A stretch of DNA of 64,000 bases from Haemonchus contortus (taxonomy: Eukaryota; Nematoda; Chromadorea; Rhabditida; Trichostrongylidae). Both the position numbers and the translations under genes were made by a program. Below the pieces are notes generated by a model, which was not told the origin of the DNA, did no database searches, and saw nothing but the letters and a program-made list of their open reading frames with translations. This document shows, piece after piece, positions 38,801 to 52,400 of the stretch; position 1 is the stretch's first letter; every line of letters starts with the position of its first letter. The stretch spans positions 2,426,663 to 2,490,662 of the forward strand of contig LS997567.1 of assembly GCA_000469685.2 (NCBI GenBank). Reading direction: 5' to 3'.

Positions 38801-40340
38801 GGGCTTTTACGAGTTCAACAGAATCTTGAGATGTTCGTTCGTTGTAAATCACTCCGGCCACCGGGCATCAAGCCGTCAACGCCCTCGGAAGTTGGAGGAG
38901 GTGTTCATGGCGGGGCAAAGTGCAGTGGAGCAGTGAAGCAGCGATGTTTCAGTTTTTCCAATCTTTTGTGTTAGTCATGTCGGACGGATTCGAATTATAC
39001 GCCGAGATTGACAGAGACGTGCCATCGTGGTCGTTTTGTCTCTGCCGTTGTCTCGTGTATGTGGCTATTTTATGGCTGTGCTCTCATATTCTCGTCATCT
39101 TTCCCCTTTGGTTTCTGTTCGTTTTAGAAATTTAGAAAAATTGGTTTAGTCTCCATTTTTCAAATGCTCGATAATTTATGAAAACCGGAAATCGACTGCG
39201 GTACGCTTGAATGCTGCTGAGGGTAGCAACTGCCCTACAGGGTCTCTTCAAAAGCTGTTCTGGGTGATCCCGGAATTCGGAATACGGAAGATGATCGTTC
39301 TCATGGGTCGATAGATCGATAATAATAGTAATAGATGTTTTTTTTTTCGTATAAAGGAGGGGCTATATCGATGTTTCTTCAATTCTGCAATGGCCTTAAC
39401 CCCAGTGGTTCTGACATCAAAAGCCTCAATAAAGAAAGCGGCTGACAAATCGTTACTGGTAAATGTGCCCGATGTCCGGCCCCCTTGGATGACGCTGAAT
39501 TTCAATATCGAGGTGTCCTATATCGAGATTTTTAAGATTTGAGAAAGACATTACAGTTTAAGTAGACCTACAGAGTGAAAAAAAACTTTTAACTACCCAC
39601 CATTTCGACCGATTACCTGACTTGGTCGATATGATCGCTTCATCATCCGAGTAGAATTTGATCTCTTCGGTCATAATTACGCAACGTGGCGCTTCTAGCC
39701 GCTGCGCTATATCCACTTCTGTCTTATTTCTTTTATCGAATCACAGTAACTTAGTAACAGCGTAGCTGGCCCTTCTACAAACATCAAATCACGTACGTAA
39801 TGGAATTATTCGTCTAGACAGAGAGCCCTTAAGGTACATATTGTCGCTCAGAACTTACACTACTTAGTAAATCTTAGGAGTTACTATACTTGCACTTGGG
39901 TACGGCTTTCTAATTATTCAAAGGAAATCCGTCTGGAAGGCATTCATACCACCTACGTCCTTGATAAAAGAAGTACATCATTAGATGAAAATTATAAAAG
40001 CTTCTGGGAAAATGTATATCTTCTTTGGTTACGGTATCTTTCTTCGAATAACTAGTAATCGCATTGATATTGATCGTCCGTGTTTATCAGTGATTCGCCT
40101 CATTACCTCATTGATCTCATTGATCTCATCGATCGATTCCATTGTGTCAGTGTTTTCTGAGCGAATTGAGCGCCCTGTTTTCTAATTGCCGTCTGGTCGA
40201 TGAGGTTTTCCCAATCAGTTCTGTTTCAATTTCGTTTTTTTCCTGTTTCGTTTAGCCGCTTTTCGTTTCCGTTTATTGCAATCGTCGAGGTCTCATTGAG
40301 GTTGCAGTAATACTTGTAAACTCGTCCATTCTGACTGTTG
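29834..40340. other. Intergenic stretch upstream of klp-4 without a recognised gene
   Basis: No family motif was found. It contains a reverse copy of the 12-mer (30872), an AT-rich simple tract (33349-33399), and CpG- and serine-rich coding-like scraps near 31650-31720 that lack usable splice boundaries. It also has a CAT/CGT microsatellite (36885-36934) and an 81-codon frame at 37786-38031 without recognisable features. The distal klp-4 promoter should lie near the right end. Confidence 0.4.
36885..36934. repeat. CAT/CGT/CCT trinucleotide microsatellite
   Basis: About five CAT units are followed by alternating CGT, CCT and CAT units. It creates the artificial poly-Ile/Val run in the frame across it. 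Confidence 0.75.
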
Positions 40341-40346
40341 TTTCAG
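40341..40346 (+). promoter_or_regulatory. klp-4: Candidate trans-splice or 5' UTR acceptor of klp-4
   Basis: TTGTTTCAG ends at 40346, 124 nt before the klp-4 ATG. No exon is visible upstream, so a spliced leader could be added here; a 5' UTR intron is the alternative. The following leader starts with a three-codon upstream frame (ATG TGC TAT TGA). Confidence 0.4.
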
Positions 40347-40470
40347 ATGTGCTATTGAAGACGAAGCTGTGCGCATTCCTCCTACATATCTATCGTCATT
40401 GTATTTGCCAGTTTAAAGTGTATATTAATAGTAACGCAATTCATTAATCTCTTCTTCCCGTGTGTGAAAA

Positions 40471-43400
40471 ATGACTGCTGACAATTGTGAGAAGGTGAAA
40501 GTGGCCGTACGTGTTCGTCCATTTAATAAACGAGGTTCGTATTTCACATTACAATTTTCAAATTTCACTTTCCCAATTTCGTATGCTCCCCGTCTTCTCA
40601 TAAAAATATTTTTTGTTGTTGTACTGGTCTAAACGAGTACGTGAAGGCGAGAAGACGGAATTGTTATGCTCAAGGATTATAAGAAGGGGAGTTATCGGCT
40701 GGCAAATAGAAATCCGAGACGTTTGGACCTCGAACGAACGATGACGTTCTTTTCCTAACAGACTGGACGGACTGGACGTGTTTTCCATTTCACCGTGAGG
40801 CGCACTTTGAACAACAATTCATTAATCTATTTTTACGATTAATGAAATAGCTATGAATTCTCGCCATTAATTTGCCCGATGATCTCATAAAATGCCCGTC
40901 GATCAAAAGGCGACGGGGCGATTTCGGGGGATCAGTACGATGTGGGGGGTCCAGAGTCCAGCCAGGGCTGCCCGAACGACTGAACGAAGCTTGTCAGACT
41001 AACAGCCTTCGTCGGTCATAATGAAAGTCATCAATTTTACAGCGCAGATGAGGCTATGCCCTCCCTCTAAGGGTTGATGTCATCAGAGAGGGCTCGGATT
41101 AATGTAGGACCCAGCCACCCAGAGCTTATATTAGTCCCATTTTATCAAACATTCCTATACTGCTGTAAAGAAACATGTAATGCGCAAAATTACTATGAGA
41201 GATTCTTGAAACGAAACAATTCACAAAGGGAAAAACTACAATAAGCATAAAGTTCCCTCAGATGTGGTCCCCCCCCATTTCTACGAGGGAATTGATCTGC
41301 AGATGGCACTGCAAGAAATAGATAAACAGTTCTCCCCTTGACCAAATAAAATATGGAGCTTTGAGTTCCCGCCCTCACTTGGGATGCGCCACGCTTTCGG
41401 CTTCCATCGGAATCCCAATGGCATTTCAGCCTGTATCTATCCTATAGAGTGAGTTGTGGGGATCGACCAGAATAATTTGAGCTTACTACCGTTTCAGACT
41501 GAAATATTACCTGTTAGCTGATTCCAGATCGATGAAAGGCATGTCTGACCAGGGCAGGATTCGGTCTTTTAACCACATGCATGTGGCTTTGCATTTTGCC
41601 ACTACCCTGCGGTAATTTCTCAGAAGTATACTTGTGAAACTTTCTAGACCCTTTCCGGACAAAAGCCCTTCATCACCGATACTTGGTGAGGACAAATTCT
41701 GAATTCTCTCGCCTGGTAACGAGAACCAATGCTGATAAGTAATCAGCCCTTGAACTGGGCCCTGGGGAATTATTCACTTCCAACTTTGGAGGAATTATGA
41801 ATCATACCCCGCGGACGAAAGAGGGTCATTTGTAAATATCGTCGTCACTTTGGCTGTGTTGTAATCATCATAACTCATAAGCTTCAGTCGGTCATCCATT
41901 TTCATGCTAGGCTGTTAACATCCGTTATCTGGTCTGTATTCTTCTAACTATTCTCTCGGATATTTTTAGTAACGACTCGAAAGCTTCAACTCAATTCGTC
42001 GCTTACCGATAAATGTCCCCTCTGAGGAAACGGCTAGGCTTAGTAGGTGATCAATAGGGCAAACGATTCCTTGGCAGTACCGAAAGAGTCGAATAGCCTC
42101 ATTAAATCTTCGGAAATGAGTCCATGGTCGAGGGATTACTAGAAATTGTTGCATTGTGGAAGAAAACAGTTGCCCGACAGAAAAGTCACTCCATCAATTC
42201 GGTCCTGAATGTGAAAGGAAAAAACCGCATTTTTGTGATAAAAACGTCGCCTGAGGTTTTAGTGATTCACCAGTGTCCAATGTATTCAAAATTTGATGAA
42301 TAAGCACTTAAGCATCACAATGGGCGCGGTTGCGACGCGTATGGTAGTGGATAGGCTTGGAGCTGGGTGCACGGCATACATATCGATCAATATGGTCGCG
42401 CCGCGTAGCGCTCTCCCCGCATACCATGTTAGGTCTTTGAGCTCCTAGCTATTTGCATTGCCCCATGGAGATTGTGTCTTGGATTTTAGTCATTAAATTA
42501 CTAGTAAAACATGGTTCAAGAGGGACTCGATCGTAATTCATGATTTTTCTTGAGAGGGTCTTCTTTCGTCCACGCTTTTTGGTCTGAATAGCATTTTTCG
42601 GCTACTGGTAACTTCCCTTTTCCCAAATTTCGGTCTTAAGTGGCTCAGCCAACACGGAGCTTTGTTTGTTGTTGTTATTTCTCACCGTTTCCAAATCAAC
42701 TCAAACATTGTCCCTAATCCATCTGCTTTCTAACCCTCCGACAAAGAATTGGAGTGGGAAACCGGGAAACCTTATGCAATGCGAGGTTTGGGGCTCAGCG
42801 TGTTGGAATGATTCCTACTTGTTAAAACGAAGGCTATGAGGAAGGAAAGCCATCAGCTGAATAGGAAGAGGAAGGGATATTGAAGTGGTATGAAGCGGTA
42901 AGAGGAAATCAATATCACTCTCTTCTTTCCAGAATTGGATTTGAATACGAAAGCTGTTGTGCGAATGTGTAATGGCCAGACGATATTAAATCACATCTCC
43001 GATGAGTACGTTACCCACATACTTTCGCTTTCGCACGTGTTTTTCTTCACGATTCAGAGGTTTCACTATGTGTTTGCAGTAAACAACCAAAAACTTTCGC
43101 TTTCGATCACTCTTTCTACTCCACAGACGTCAATGATCCGAACTTTGCAAGTAAGCACTAATCGGAGTAGTTTTACTTGTTTGTCCTCTCGAAACTAGTA
43201 AACAGTACTTCAGGTCAAGAAGAAGTGTTCAAAAGTCTTGGATCCGGTGTTTTGGAGAATGCATTCGCCGGTTATAATGCGTGTATTTTCGCTTACGGGC
43301 AGACAGGTAAATTTACCTGACTGGTCTTCAGGACAGGAGTCGCTGACCAAACTTTTCTATCAGGTTCCGGTAAATCGTATTCAATGATGGGTACATCTGA

Positions 43401-46400
43401 TCAGCCTGGAATAATACCGCGTCTATGCAATGAGGTAAGCAGTGGGATTACTCTCCTACGGGGCGATTGGTACTATTAGTTTGTTGTTATTGTGAGTTTT
43501 ATCCCAAAAATGGTGATGAATAAAATATATAAATTAATAAAGTGCTCAGTGCTCACATAAGCTCCATTCCATCCTATTAGGTCCTGCGAAGCGCGCTGCG
43601 ACCGCACGCATCACTGACATCTCGTAGGCATCGCGCATTGTGGAGAGAAATGAGCTGCTTTTCCTGTCTCTAGATGACAATTCACGATTTCAGGTATTCA
43701 GAAGGATCAAAGAGACCACTTGTGACAGCCTCCAGTACAAAGTTGAAGTTTCTTACATGGAAATCTACAACGAGCGTGTAAGGGATCTTCTGGATCCTAA
43801 AAAGTATGTCATGTTTTGTTGAAAATTGAACCTGTAGCCAAGCTGGGTATTGTGAAGCACCGTCGCGATGCGGTTTCAAACGACCGCAGCGCGACCGCGT
43901 CTCGCGGAATGTCTTGTCTCGTGATGGGAGAAGAACTGGATGCTATAGCACAATATGAACTCATTTTGTTTTGTTTATCAGGTCAAACAAACATCATCTG
44001 AAAGTACGAGAACATAAGATTCTTGGGCCTCTCGTCGATGGCTTATCAGTACTGGCTGTGGATTCATACGAGGTAGAAGATTTGTTGGATTACATACGAC
44101 AAGAAGATTAATTGAACCGGCAGCCTTCTCTTATTGCGTGTCCTGAGTTTTTACTTGTTAATTCCTTTACGTCAGACTTGTTTCAGCAAATTGCTTCGCT
44201 TATCGAAGAGGGGAATAAGTCGAGGACAGTAGCGGCAACTAATATGAATGCAGAAAGTTCACGTTCACATGCCGTATTCAATATAACTCTTACACAAATT
44301 CTAAAGGATGTCGATAAAGACGTGGGTGGTCTAAAAGGGACTATGCTGTAGTACTGTAGAAGTTCATGCTCGTCTTTTCAGTTTACGGGCGAGAAAGTGG
44401 CGAAGATTTCCCTCGTTGATTTGGCAGGTAGTGAACGAGCTGGTAAAACTGGTGCAATGGGTAAACGTCTTGAAGAGGGTGGTAACATTAACAAGTACGT
44501 TTCATTAGACTTGAGCTCGCTTACTTGTTGGCAGTCTATTTCCCTTGATTAACCAGAAATTGTTTTCTGTTTTTTTTGCAGATCGCTCACCACTCTTGGT
44601 ATGGTCATTTCCGCTCTGGCGGAGCGCTCAAATGGGAAAAAAGAGAAGTTCATTCCATATCGTGATTCAGTGCTTACTTGGTGAGTCTGAGCGAAGAATT
44701 GATTCTGTGCACTGGGGTTGAGCAAGCTAGTTGAGGGACAGAAGATCAGGATAGGGAATACAGAGACCGACGTAAGGTTGGCGATTATGGACGGGGTTAA
44801 CTGGGTCTTTGGGGGTTCTCGATCACCGATTAAACAACCACAACTGAATCCTCCATAGAAAACTTCGATTTGAATGCATACCATTTTAAAGCAATGAATA
44901 GTGGGAGGGGGGAAGGGGGGGGGGGTTCGATACTAATAACTTCTGTCCTCCTGCTATCAAATGATGAATCAATCAATCTGTCAGTTTAATGCCTTTGAAA
45001 GGTCAGGAATTTCATTTTGGGTGGAAATAATGTTTAAAATTCATTATGTGCCTAAAGATCTGCCACATTTATTGCGGCTGCACACTTTTCAAAATTACCA
45101 AACTCTCGAAGGTTGGGTGAGCTTGAGCTATGAAGATCTTTACCTTGAAAGTTGAGGAACTAGACAAGCTACCAGCCTGAAAAGGCATAAAATTCAGGGG
45201 GCTGTTGGTTCAAATCCTATCGAGGGAAGATTTTTGCAGACAGTTGGTCAGCTTTGTAGCAGCTTCTCAATCCGCTTGACTTTAGCGCGTTTTTTAGCAA
45301 AAAATGATAAAACGTACCCATTTTCAAAAAGATAATAGAGGAGTATAATAACAGCAATTGTAAGAATAAAATATGTTCGTATGAATCTGCAAAACTTTTG
45401 CTGACGTTGTTTGGGAATTGCAAATAAATTGAGTTTTCTTCGGTAAATTGTGATAGGCAATTTTCAAGCTCATTCCTGAAGCGAATATTAAACGACTAAA
45501 TTTTGCCATCTAATTAAACGATGAATAAACGCCCATCAGAGGCCTTTTACAATTAGGGTTTTGCAGATTAAGTTAGAGGATGCAATAGCAAGAGCAACAG
45601 CTTTACAAAAGTTAGTGATATTTGGAGGGGAAGGGGGTTGACCAGTTTTTCCCGCTTTTTCGAAGGTTTTCTTAGTCCCGCTCTTCCTGAAGCTCTCCTA
45701 GAGCTTTTTTGAGTATGGAACCTTCATAGTTCGAAGTCCTCGGATTGGAGTTTATGGAGTGAGTTTCAGGTTACTGAAAGACAATCTTGGAGGTAATTCG
45801 CGTACGGTAATGATAGCAACGATCTCGCCAGCTGCAGACAACTACGAGGAAACCCTTTCCACCTTGAGATATGCCGATCGTGCTAAACGAATCGTCAATC
45901 ATGCTGTCGTCAATGAGGTGAACTTATTATTTATTTATTTGAATCATTTAAACTGATAGCCTCCATTTTTCTTTGTATTGCTCGTTCCAAATGAGCTCGT
46001 AATTTTGAAGCGATCGTAGATCATATTTGTATGGAGATCATTTTATTGGCAGTTTTTCTTTGCAGGATCCTAACGCTCGCGTTATTCGTGAACTACGTGA
46101 AGAGGTCGAGACTCTTCGTATGCAGATCAGCCAAACTTTGAAGGAACACTCGGTACGATTGGTCTTTGCTTGTTATCAAAAGAAACGGTTACAAGAGAAG
46201 TTGTCACTCACAGAAAGACGGCTTTTCGACCTCCAAAAATGAATCACTCAAGGTTTTCAGGGTACTAGTATCCGTAGAGTTACGCCATCAAACCGAATTT
46301 TCTTGCGACCTTTTACCTGAAGTCAAGACAGCGTTGCAAAAAAAGCCCGAAACGGTCGAGTCGTGACAGCTGAAGCGATGCGTTGCATAGCAATGCTTAT

Positions 46401-49400
46401 TGATCCGCTAATACGTTGCGCTGCGCCCGCTCGCGCCTTTGCCATGATTTTGGTCAAGGGTGCAACCCGTGGCCCGTGCGCGCTTCCCTTACCGTTTCCG
46501 TATTTAAGGGATCTATGAATAACTTTTACGCTTTTGTTCCTCAAGGGTTCCAACTTTTACAGCTGTTGTTCTGATAATTATCATAGTAATTTGAGGAAAC
46601 CGCGGAATTACGAGAACGCCTGGCTGAAAGTGAAAGGCTTGTTGCGCAAATGAACAAATCATGGGAAGAACGCCTGAAAGAAACTGAAACTCTCAACAAG
46701 GTGAGTTTTGGTGGCTCCTTAGCTCCTCAACTTCTTACTTTTACTATTTACTGTCATAACCATGTAGTTAAAGGGAATCTGAGTCGCTCTATTCTGTTCA
46801 GGAACGTCAACGAGATCTTGCCGAAATTGGAATCTCCATCGAGTCAAGTGGAATCAAAGTGGAAAAAGACCGTTTCTACCTGGTCAATCTCAATGCGGAT
46901 CCATCGCTTAATGAACTACTTGTTTACTACATCAACGTGAGTCAAGAATATGTAATGTTCTGCCCTTCACTTGAAAACATAACTACTGTAATGCTTTCAG
47001 TCATCAGCTATAATAGGCAACTTGGATGAGATTGAGACCAGCCTCGATTCAGGCCTAGGAAACTCGGTAGAGGATCTTGACAAGAAAGAAGGTCAGTGGT
47101 TCTTGCGCAGAAAATGCTGTTTTTGTGCGGAAGCGGTGAAGGGGAATGGAAGCGTGCGGTTGCGATGCGGTCATGTCTTTGTAGAATCAGAGAAAAATTC
47201 GACCATTTACAGCAAGCGAAAGAACCAGTATCGTACTGCGAGGTTTGGGTGTTATGAGGCGACACGCTAAGCTAACGGTGGTCGAAGAAAGAGGACGATC
47301 CAGACTTTACGTTGAACCGTTGTCAGCTGAAGGACGGTAAGCATGTATTGCCGTCACTGAGATGATCGTTTTTTCTGATCCACTGATTACTGGTAATTTT
47401 GTTACATTTTTGAATATCTCGTAACATTTTGTAGAGTCTGTGTGAATGGACGGGAAATTTCGGATCGAACACCTTTACGACATGGTAATCGACTGCTGAT
47501 TGGCATGAATCACTTTTTCCGCGTCAACTGTCCAAAGGTTCGTTTATTGTGCTGATGACATGCCGGCTTATCAGTTTGCCCAGAAATAAGCTGATTGCGT
47601 TGAGAAATCAAGAAACACGGGGACAGCTGTCTATTTTGAGGAGCAGTAAAGGATTACTAAATAATACAGACTGGGGGAAGTGCTACTGATAAGTAAATAA
47701 AACACCTGAGAATTGTCACTTGACGTTGATTCCGCTGTCATACTCGGTTGTTAAGTAATGGGGACTTGCAAATTTACAGATGGAGATTGTAAAATTATTT
47801 CAGTTCTCTTGTTCTTTAAACTAATCTGACTTGAGTAGAGCAGTAACCACGCATGACGCCCTTCAATTTGTAGGCGGATCTGTCTCGCTACAAGGCACCT
47901 ATCATTGGTGGATTGTTGAACTAAAATGTCGTCCACGTGGTATTTGCAGCCCTACAGTCGACCAATCAGACGCGTTGCAAAAATAAAACGTAATTACAGT
48001 ACACCGCGGAAATAATGTCGTTTTCAAAGTTGATTCTAAATGATGGTGATAAACGCCAGTACTTCGCTAATGAATTTCATAATGACGGAAGCTCTTGAAT
48101 CGCACAGCCAACCCTGGGCCAGAGGTGGGGGCCTAGTTGGGTACTACGTGGCAGTGATCAAGTTACTGCGAACAACTACTCGTTACAATTTGTTCAACTG
48201 ATATCAGCGGTCGATATCAGGCTTACCTGAACAATTTGGTCACTGATTTGGGCATCGGCTGTTCTTTTCGATTACTATGCAAGCTGTATACGAATTCAAA
48301 TGACCTTTTCAATTTTGAATGGAAGTGGTCTGCATGGCGTATACCACAAGGGTTAATTGGGGTTGAGCGTTCTACTCGTTTTGAGCTGTAATCTCCCATC
48401 TTTCTTCTTTCTGAGAGAAATAGTAGCTGAATTTCGGCAAACTGAAGTTAAAACGAAGATTAGACACTTGGGAGATCTATTCGCCCTTACCGCATATGCT
48501 ATCGATCCATTACAAGTTACTTCTTTCAGGATGTCGATATGACGCAGTCAGTAATGGATGAGAGCGTTCTGTTCGACTATAACGATGCATGGCATGAGGT
48601 AGGATATTAATCTATCAACGTCACCACCACTGTTGCACTTTTTCCGACGTCTTTCTTTGTTTGACGGGAAATGTACCTCCTCCATACTTTGTCTTCCAAT
48701 GACTCCTCAGCTGCCAGCCATATAGGCGTTGATTGAATTTTATAACAACGGACAAAGGGCTCGAAATGGAGTACAGTAAGATTGTTAATTTCTAGGTAAA
48801 CGGAGATGGCGGGGGAAATCCAATCTCGACGGCTGTTGATCAGTACATGGAGCAGGTTACGCTGAAACATCAGGTCAGTTCACAAGAATACGAATGATGG
48901 ATGAAAACGTCGCCCACGCGAGTTCGCCGCCTGCAAGCGCGACGTCCGCGTGCGGCACTGCACGATTCTCCGTGTCGCGCGCGGACGTCGCGCACGTTTA
49001 TTTGGATTGCGTTCTGACTAGAACTTTCATATCTAAGAAGCGTTTCGAACCCTTATCCTACAACTTTTTTATGCAGGAGGACAAGCAGGCAGCTCTCGAA
49101 CGCCAATATGAAGCCTTTGAACGCTACATTCAGAATCTGACAGCAGGAGGGTCAGTGGTCTTTTATTTTTCTTCTGAGTCATCTACAGGAGAGGAAGGCG
49201 TGTAGAGAATGAAGTATTGATTAGTTCCAAGGAGGAATAGCTTCTTTTCAGCTTCACTCCCTCGACGCCAATGACACCTGGCTACGGTTTCGGAACTCCA
49301 CTTGGTACCCCTGGATCAGCATTGCCACCTTTTCCATTCCCAGCTAATCCGAAACAAATGGTCCGCAGCAAGTTCTTCTATTGGGCTCAACGAAAGTGAG

Positions 49401-52400
49401 GACATTTACATTGACCCTTCTTTTCTTCTGTGGGAAAATGAGACATTTTCAGAGAGGAAATGTTTGCTGAGTCGTTGAAACGTCTGAAAAGTGATGTGAT
49501 CCGGGCCAATGCACTTACCCGGGAAGCGAATATGATCAGTCGCGAGCTTGGCAATAGCCGTCGTCAGACGACTTACGATGTCACCCTCCAAATACCAGCA
49601 GCAAATCTTAGGCCAAGTAAAATCAAGGTGAGTTGTGGTGTTCTGGGCAAGGGCGTCTTTTCAATTTTCTATCGGGATGCGCCTTGCAATCAGCGGCCAC
49701 TCAGACTTTGTAGAGGGGCTTGCAAGGTCCGATGGGTGTACTACATGACTCTTCTTATCGTCTCATACGGAAACATACCAAACTAACTACTCTGCAGTGA
49801 CGAATGCAATGGTTTGCATGGGAATCGAAGCCGGGGTCTAATCCAAGCAATATAAAGCGGTAGCCCCATTTGACACCGTGCTGCCGCTATTCCGTGCGGC
49901 TGGGCGGTAAAAGGCTAGGGTATCTTGTAGTACAAACTGAATCCTAACTTATTGTTGCGTGTGACCTTTAGGAGCTCATTTTTGCTCACACAAGCTCGCT
50001 CACCGGGGTAGTGCTTAGTATTGCTCTATTGAGGTAGATACGGTAACTTCTGTGGTGATTTCAAATCACTAGCGAATTGTGTTGTTAAAATTTGATCATT
50101 ACTAGTTCATTATCGTCAGCAAGCCAACCTAAACCCCATACGGAATCCCTTACAAGTAGTGTGATTGCTTCAATCAAACTCCAGTGACCGATGTTTTAAT
50201 GAGAGGGCACAGACGAGCAGAAGGTAATTTCAGCGTAGGTCGATGGGACGGAGGAGTCTGGCCGCTCAATTCTGCGCACTCCCGTCAATCGATACCACGC
50301 GAACAGTGCGGCTAAGCTGACACCCAGAGCAACGAACTATCCCAACTTTCTGGGGTTACCTGTCTAGTATTAGACAAATCTTGAAGAATATGAGTGGAAA
50401 CCCTTACAATCCTTGGTCTGGCTCAGGTGTTTAACCATTGTTGGTTGTTCCCAACTGAACGTCTCTGCGATCTTCGTATTTACTGGAACTCGAGAGTCTT
50501 TCCTGGTTTGGACCTTCAATTGCTGTTTTAGGCAGGGACGTTTGTCTGTGAGCCGGTGATTGTTGTACGTCGTTCGGGCATGAGTGGAAGCCAGTTATGG
50601 ACGGTGGCGCAGCTGGAGAACAAGCTAATCGATATGAGAGAGATGTATAATGACAAAATAAATGGAGTGGCAAGGTAGGGACTTCATCAGATAAGTATCA
50701 ATAACTATGTTTTGAGCATATTTTGTCAGCACTGGTTTTACAGAGTCCCATCATGTGCTTCCAGCCCTGAAAGTTCTCCATCTCGTTCGTTACCTCCGCC
50801 TTCCCCCGATGAAGTGATGATCGATCCATTTTTTGAAAGCCAGGTCCGTGTACAGTTATTTCTAATGTTAGGCGCCCAGCATGGGTGTTATAATGCTTGC
50901 GAGGCGCGCGGTCGCGAAGTGGCAGCGTGTATCTGCATGAGTATATTTGCGTTTGGGTGAGCGACCGAGTTAATCTATTCAGGAACACCACAATCTCATC
51001 GGTGTCGCTAACGTTTTCCTGGAAGTGTTGTTCCACGACATGAAACTCGATTATCAGGTAAGTTACTATTTTCCTTCTTTTTGGCTTAAAGCTGCTTCTC
51101 TAATGTGCTCCTTTATCGTAATTCTGGACTCTTTCAAGTTCAACAAGGTGTAACTGATTTGTCTCAAATCAACTTTTCCCAAACCTCAGTAGTTCAATGG
51201 TTGTTCAGAATTGACGAATCAGTATTAATTGTCATTCCATGTCCATGTATTAAAATTACTTTGATTAATTCTCAGGTTCCGATCATTTCGCATCAGGGTG
51301 AGGTAGCCGGCCGCCTTCATGTACAAATTTATAGGTAAGTTGGTAAATGCTTAGCTTTTCATGTAATTTCCCATTCGGTGACCCAGGATTAGCGTGTTAA
51401 GGATGTCTGTATTCGTATTTGTTAGGAAGCGACCGATCTTAGACGTTTCTGTATGTACATGAATGAAAGCCTGCATCAAAACCTAAGGCCCAGTGGTACG
51501 GAACGATGTATCTGAATCTAACTTGACGTTAGATCAGTTTCAGGGTGCCAAGTGAGTCTGATGGAATCCAATCACCGGATCGAGAGTACAATGAAGGCTT
51601 GGAAAGGGCTGAGGGCCTGCTTGGGAAAGTGATAACCTGCAGGGTGAGTACTTTCCGCTCAACCCGGCAGTGAGTTTACTAAAAGAAACGTAAAGAGTAT
51701 CAGAAGTATGTATATCTCCCATCATTCATGAATGTATCATCCTCTAGAACGTTGAGTGGGGTGGACGGTCCTACAAGCTTCCAATTATCAGATTGATTTA
51801 AGGTCCGCATAAAGAAGGCCTCATCGCTGCCCGAATCCTTGTCGCACTTTGTCTTCTGCCAGTACTCCTTCTTCAATCTGTCCGAAATGCTTGTTGTCGC
51901 TCCTGTCTTCGATCCATCAGAATCTGCTGAATCGCAAACACAAGCCACAACATTTGTGTTTGACCACGAAAAGGTTTGCCTAAGTCCGTCTTCAGTGGAT
52001 GTCACCCGGTTCCACAACCATTTCGATTCCAGGACTTCAAAGTCGTTGTCACGGAAGAGTTCCTCGAATACGTGCAAGATGACGCGTTGTCAATTGAGGT
52101 GTGGGGACATCGAAATGGAGGAGCCGTTGAAGAGGGTGAACCGAGACTTGATGCCGAGGAGAAGAACAAGTCATTGCAGGTAGGCGACTGAGAACGGGTT
52201 GTAAACCCGCTTTTCGGTTTTTCTACAGTATGTTTGATCGGGTTCGGTAGCATTTACACGTAGGAAGGATCGCTTATCAGAATCATTCAGGAGAAGGTTC
52301 CCAGCAGTAGGAACTGGGCAATATTGATTCACTTGAGAGGGAAGGAATATTTTTTGAACTTAAACTTAAGCAAGAATTGATCTAGTTCCCAGGCTGTGAG

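Larger units (their letters stand above)
40471..45917 (+). other. klp-4: klp-4 exons 1-11: motor domain
   Basis: Exons: 40471-40534, 42933-43005, 43080-43150, 43214-43306, 43364-43434, 43694-43803, 43982-44072, 44187-44321, 44382-44494, 44582-44680, 45770-45917. In order they give the first beta strand ([11 protein letters not shown]), [45 protein letters not shown], the [15 protein letters not shown] segment, [12 protein letters not shown] with [42 protein letters not shown] and [19 protein letters not shown]. All nucleotide-binding motifs are intact, so an active ATPase is expected. The first intron is 2.4 kb, the longest in the gene. Confidence 0.95.
48530..51334 (+). other. klp-4: klp-4 exons 18-26: stalk with possible MAGUK-binding segment
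   Basis: Exons: 48530-48598, 48796-48873, 49077-49150, 49252-49395, 49453-49627, 50532-50674, 50744-50843, 50983-51057, 51276-51334. They give [17 protein letters not shown], the coil [20 protein letters not shown], a Gly/Pro/Thr linker, [85 protein letters not shown] and [17 protein letters not shown]. In KIF13B the equivalent stretch contacts the guanylate-kinase domain of DLG scaffolds; that is knowledge of the family and is not shown here. Confidence 0.9.

Noticed and set aside
45206..45216. B-box-like GGTTCAAATCC, possible tRNA gene
   Set aside because: No A box at the right distance and no cloverleaf can be drawn.
45551..45603. Exon-like segment in klp-4 intron 10 (TTTTGCAG then [15 protein letters not shown])
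   Set aside because: It interrupts the conserved motor sequence between SVLTW and LLKDNL and has no good donor; exons 10 and 11 join in phase without it.
48894..49205. 103-codon frame across klp-4 introns 19-20
   Set aside because: It is the true exon 20 plus the CpG hairpin and intron sequence read through in frame; splicing in phase excludes the rest.
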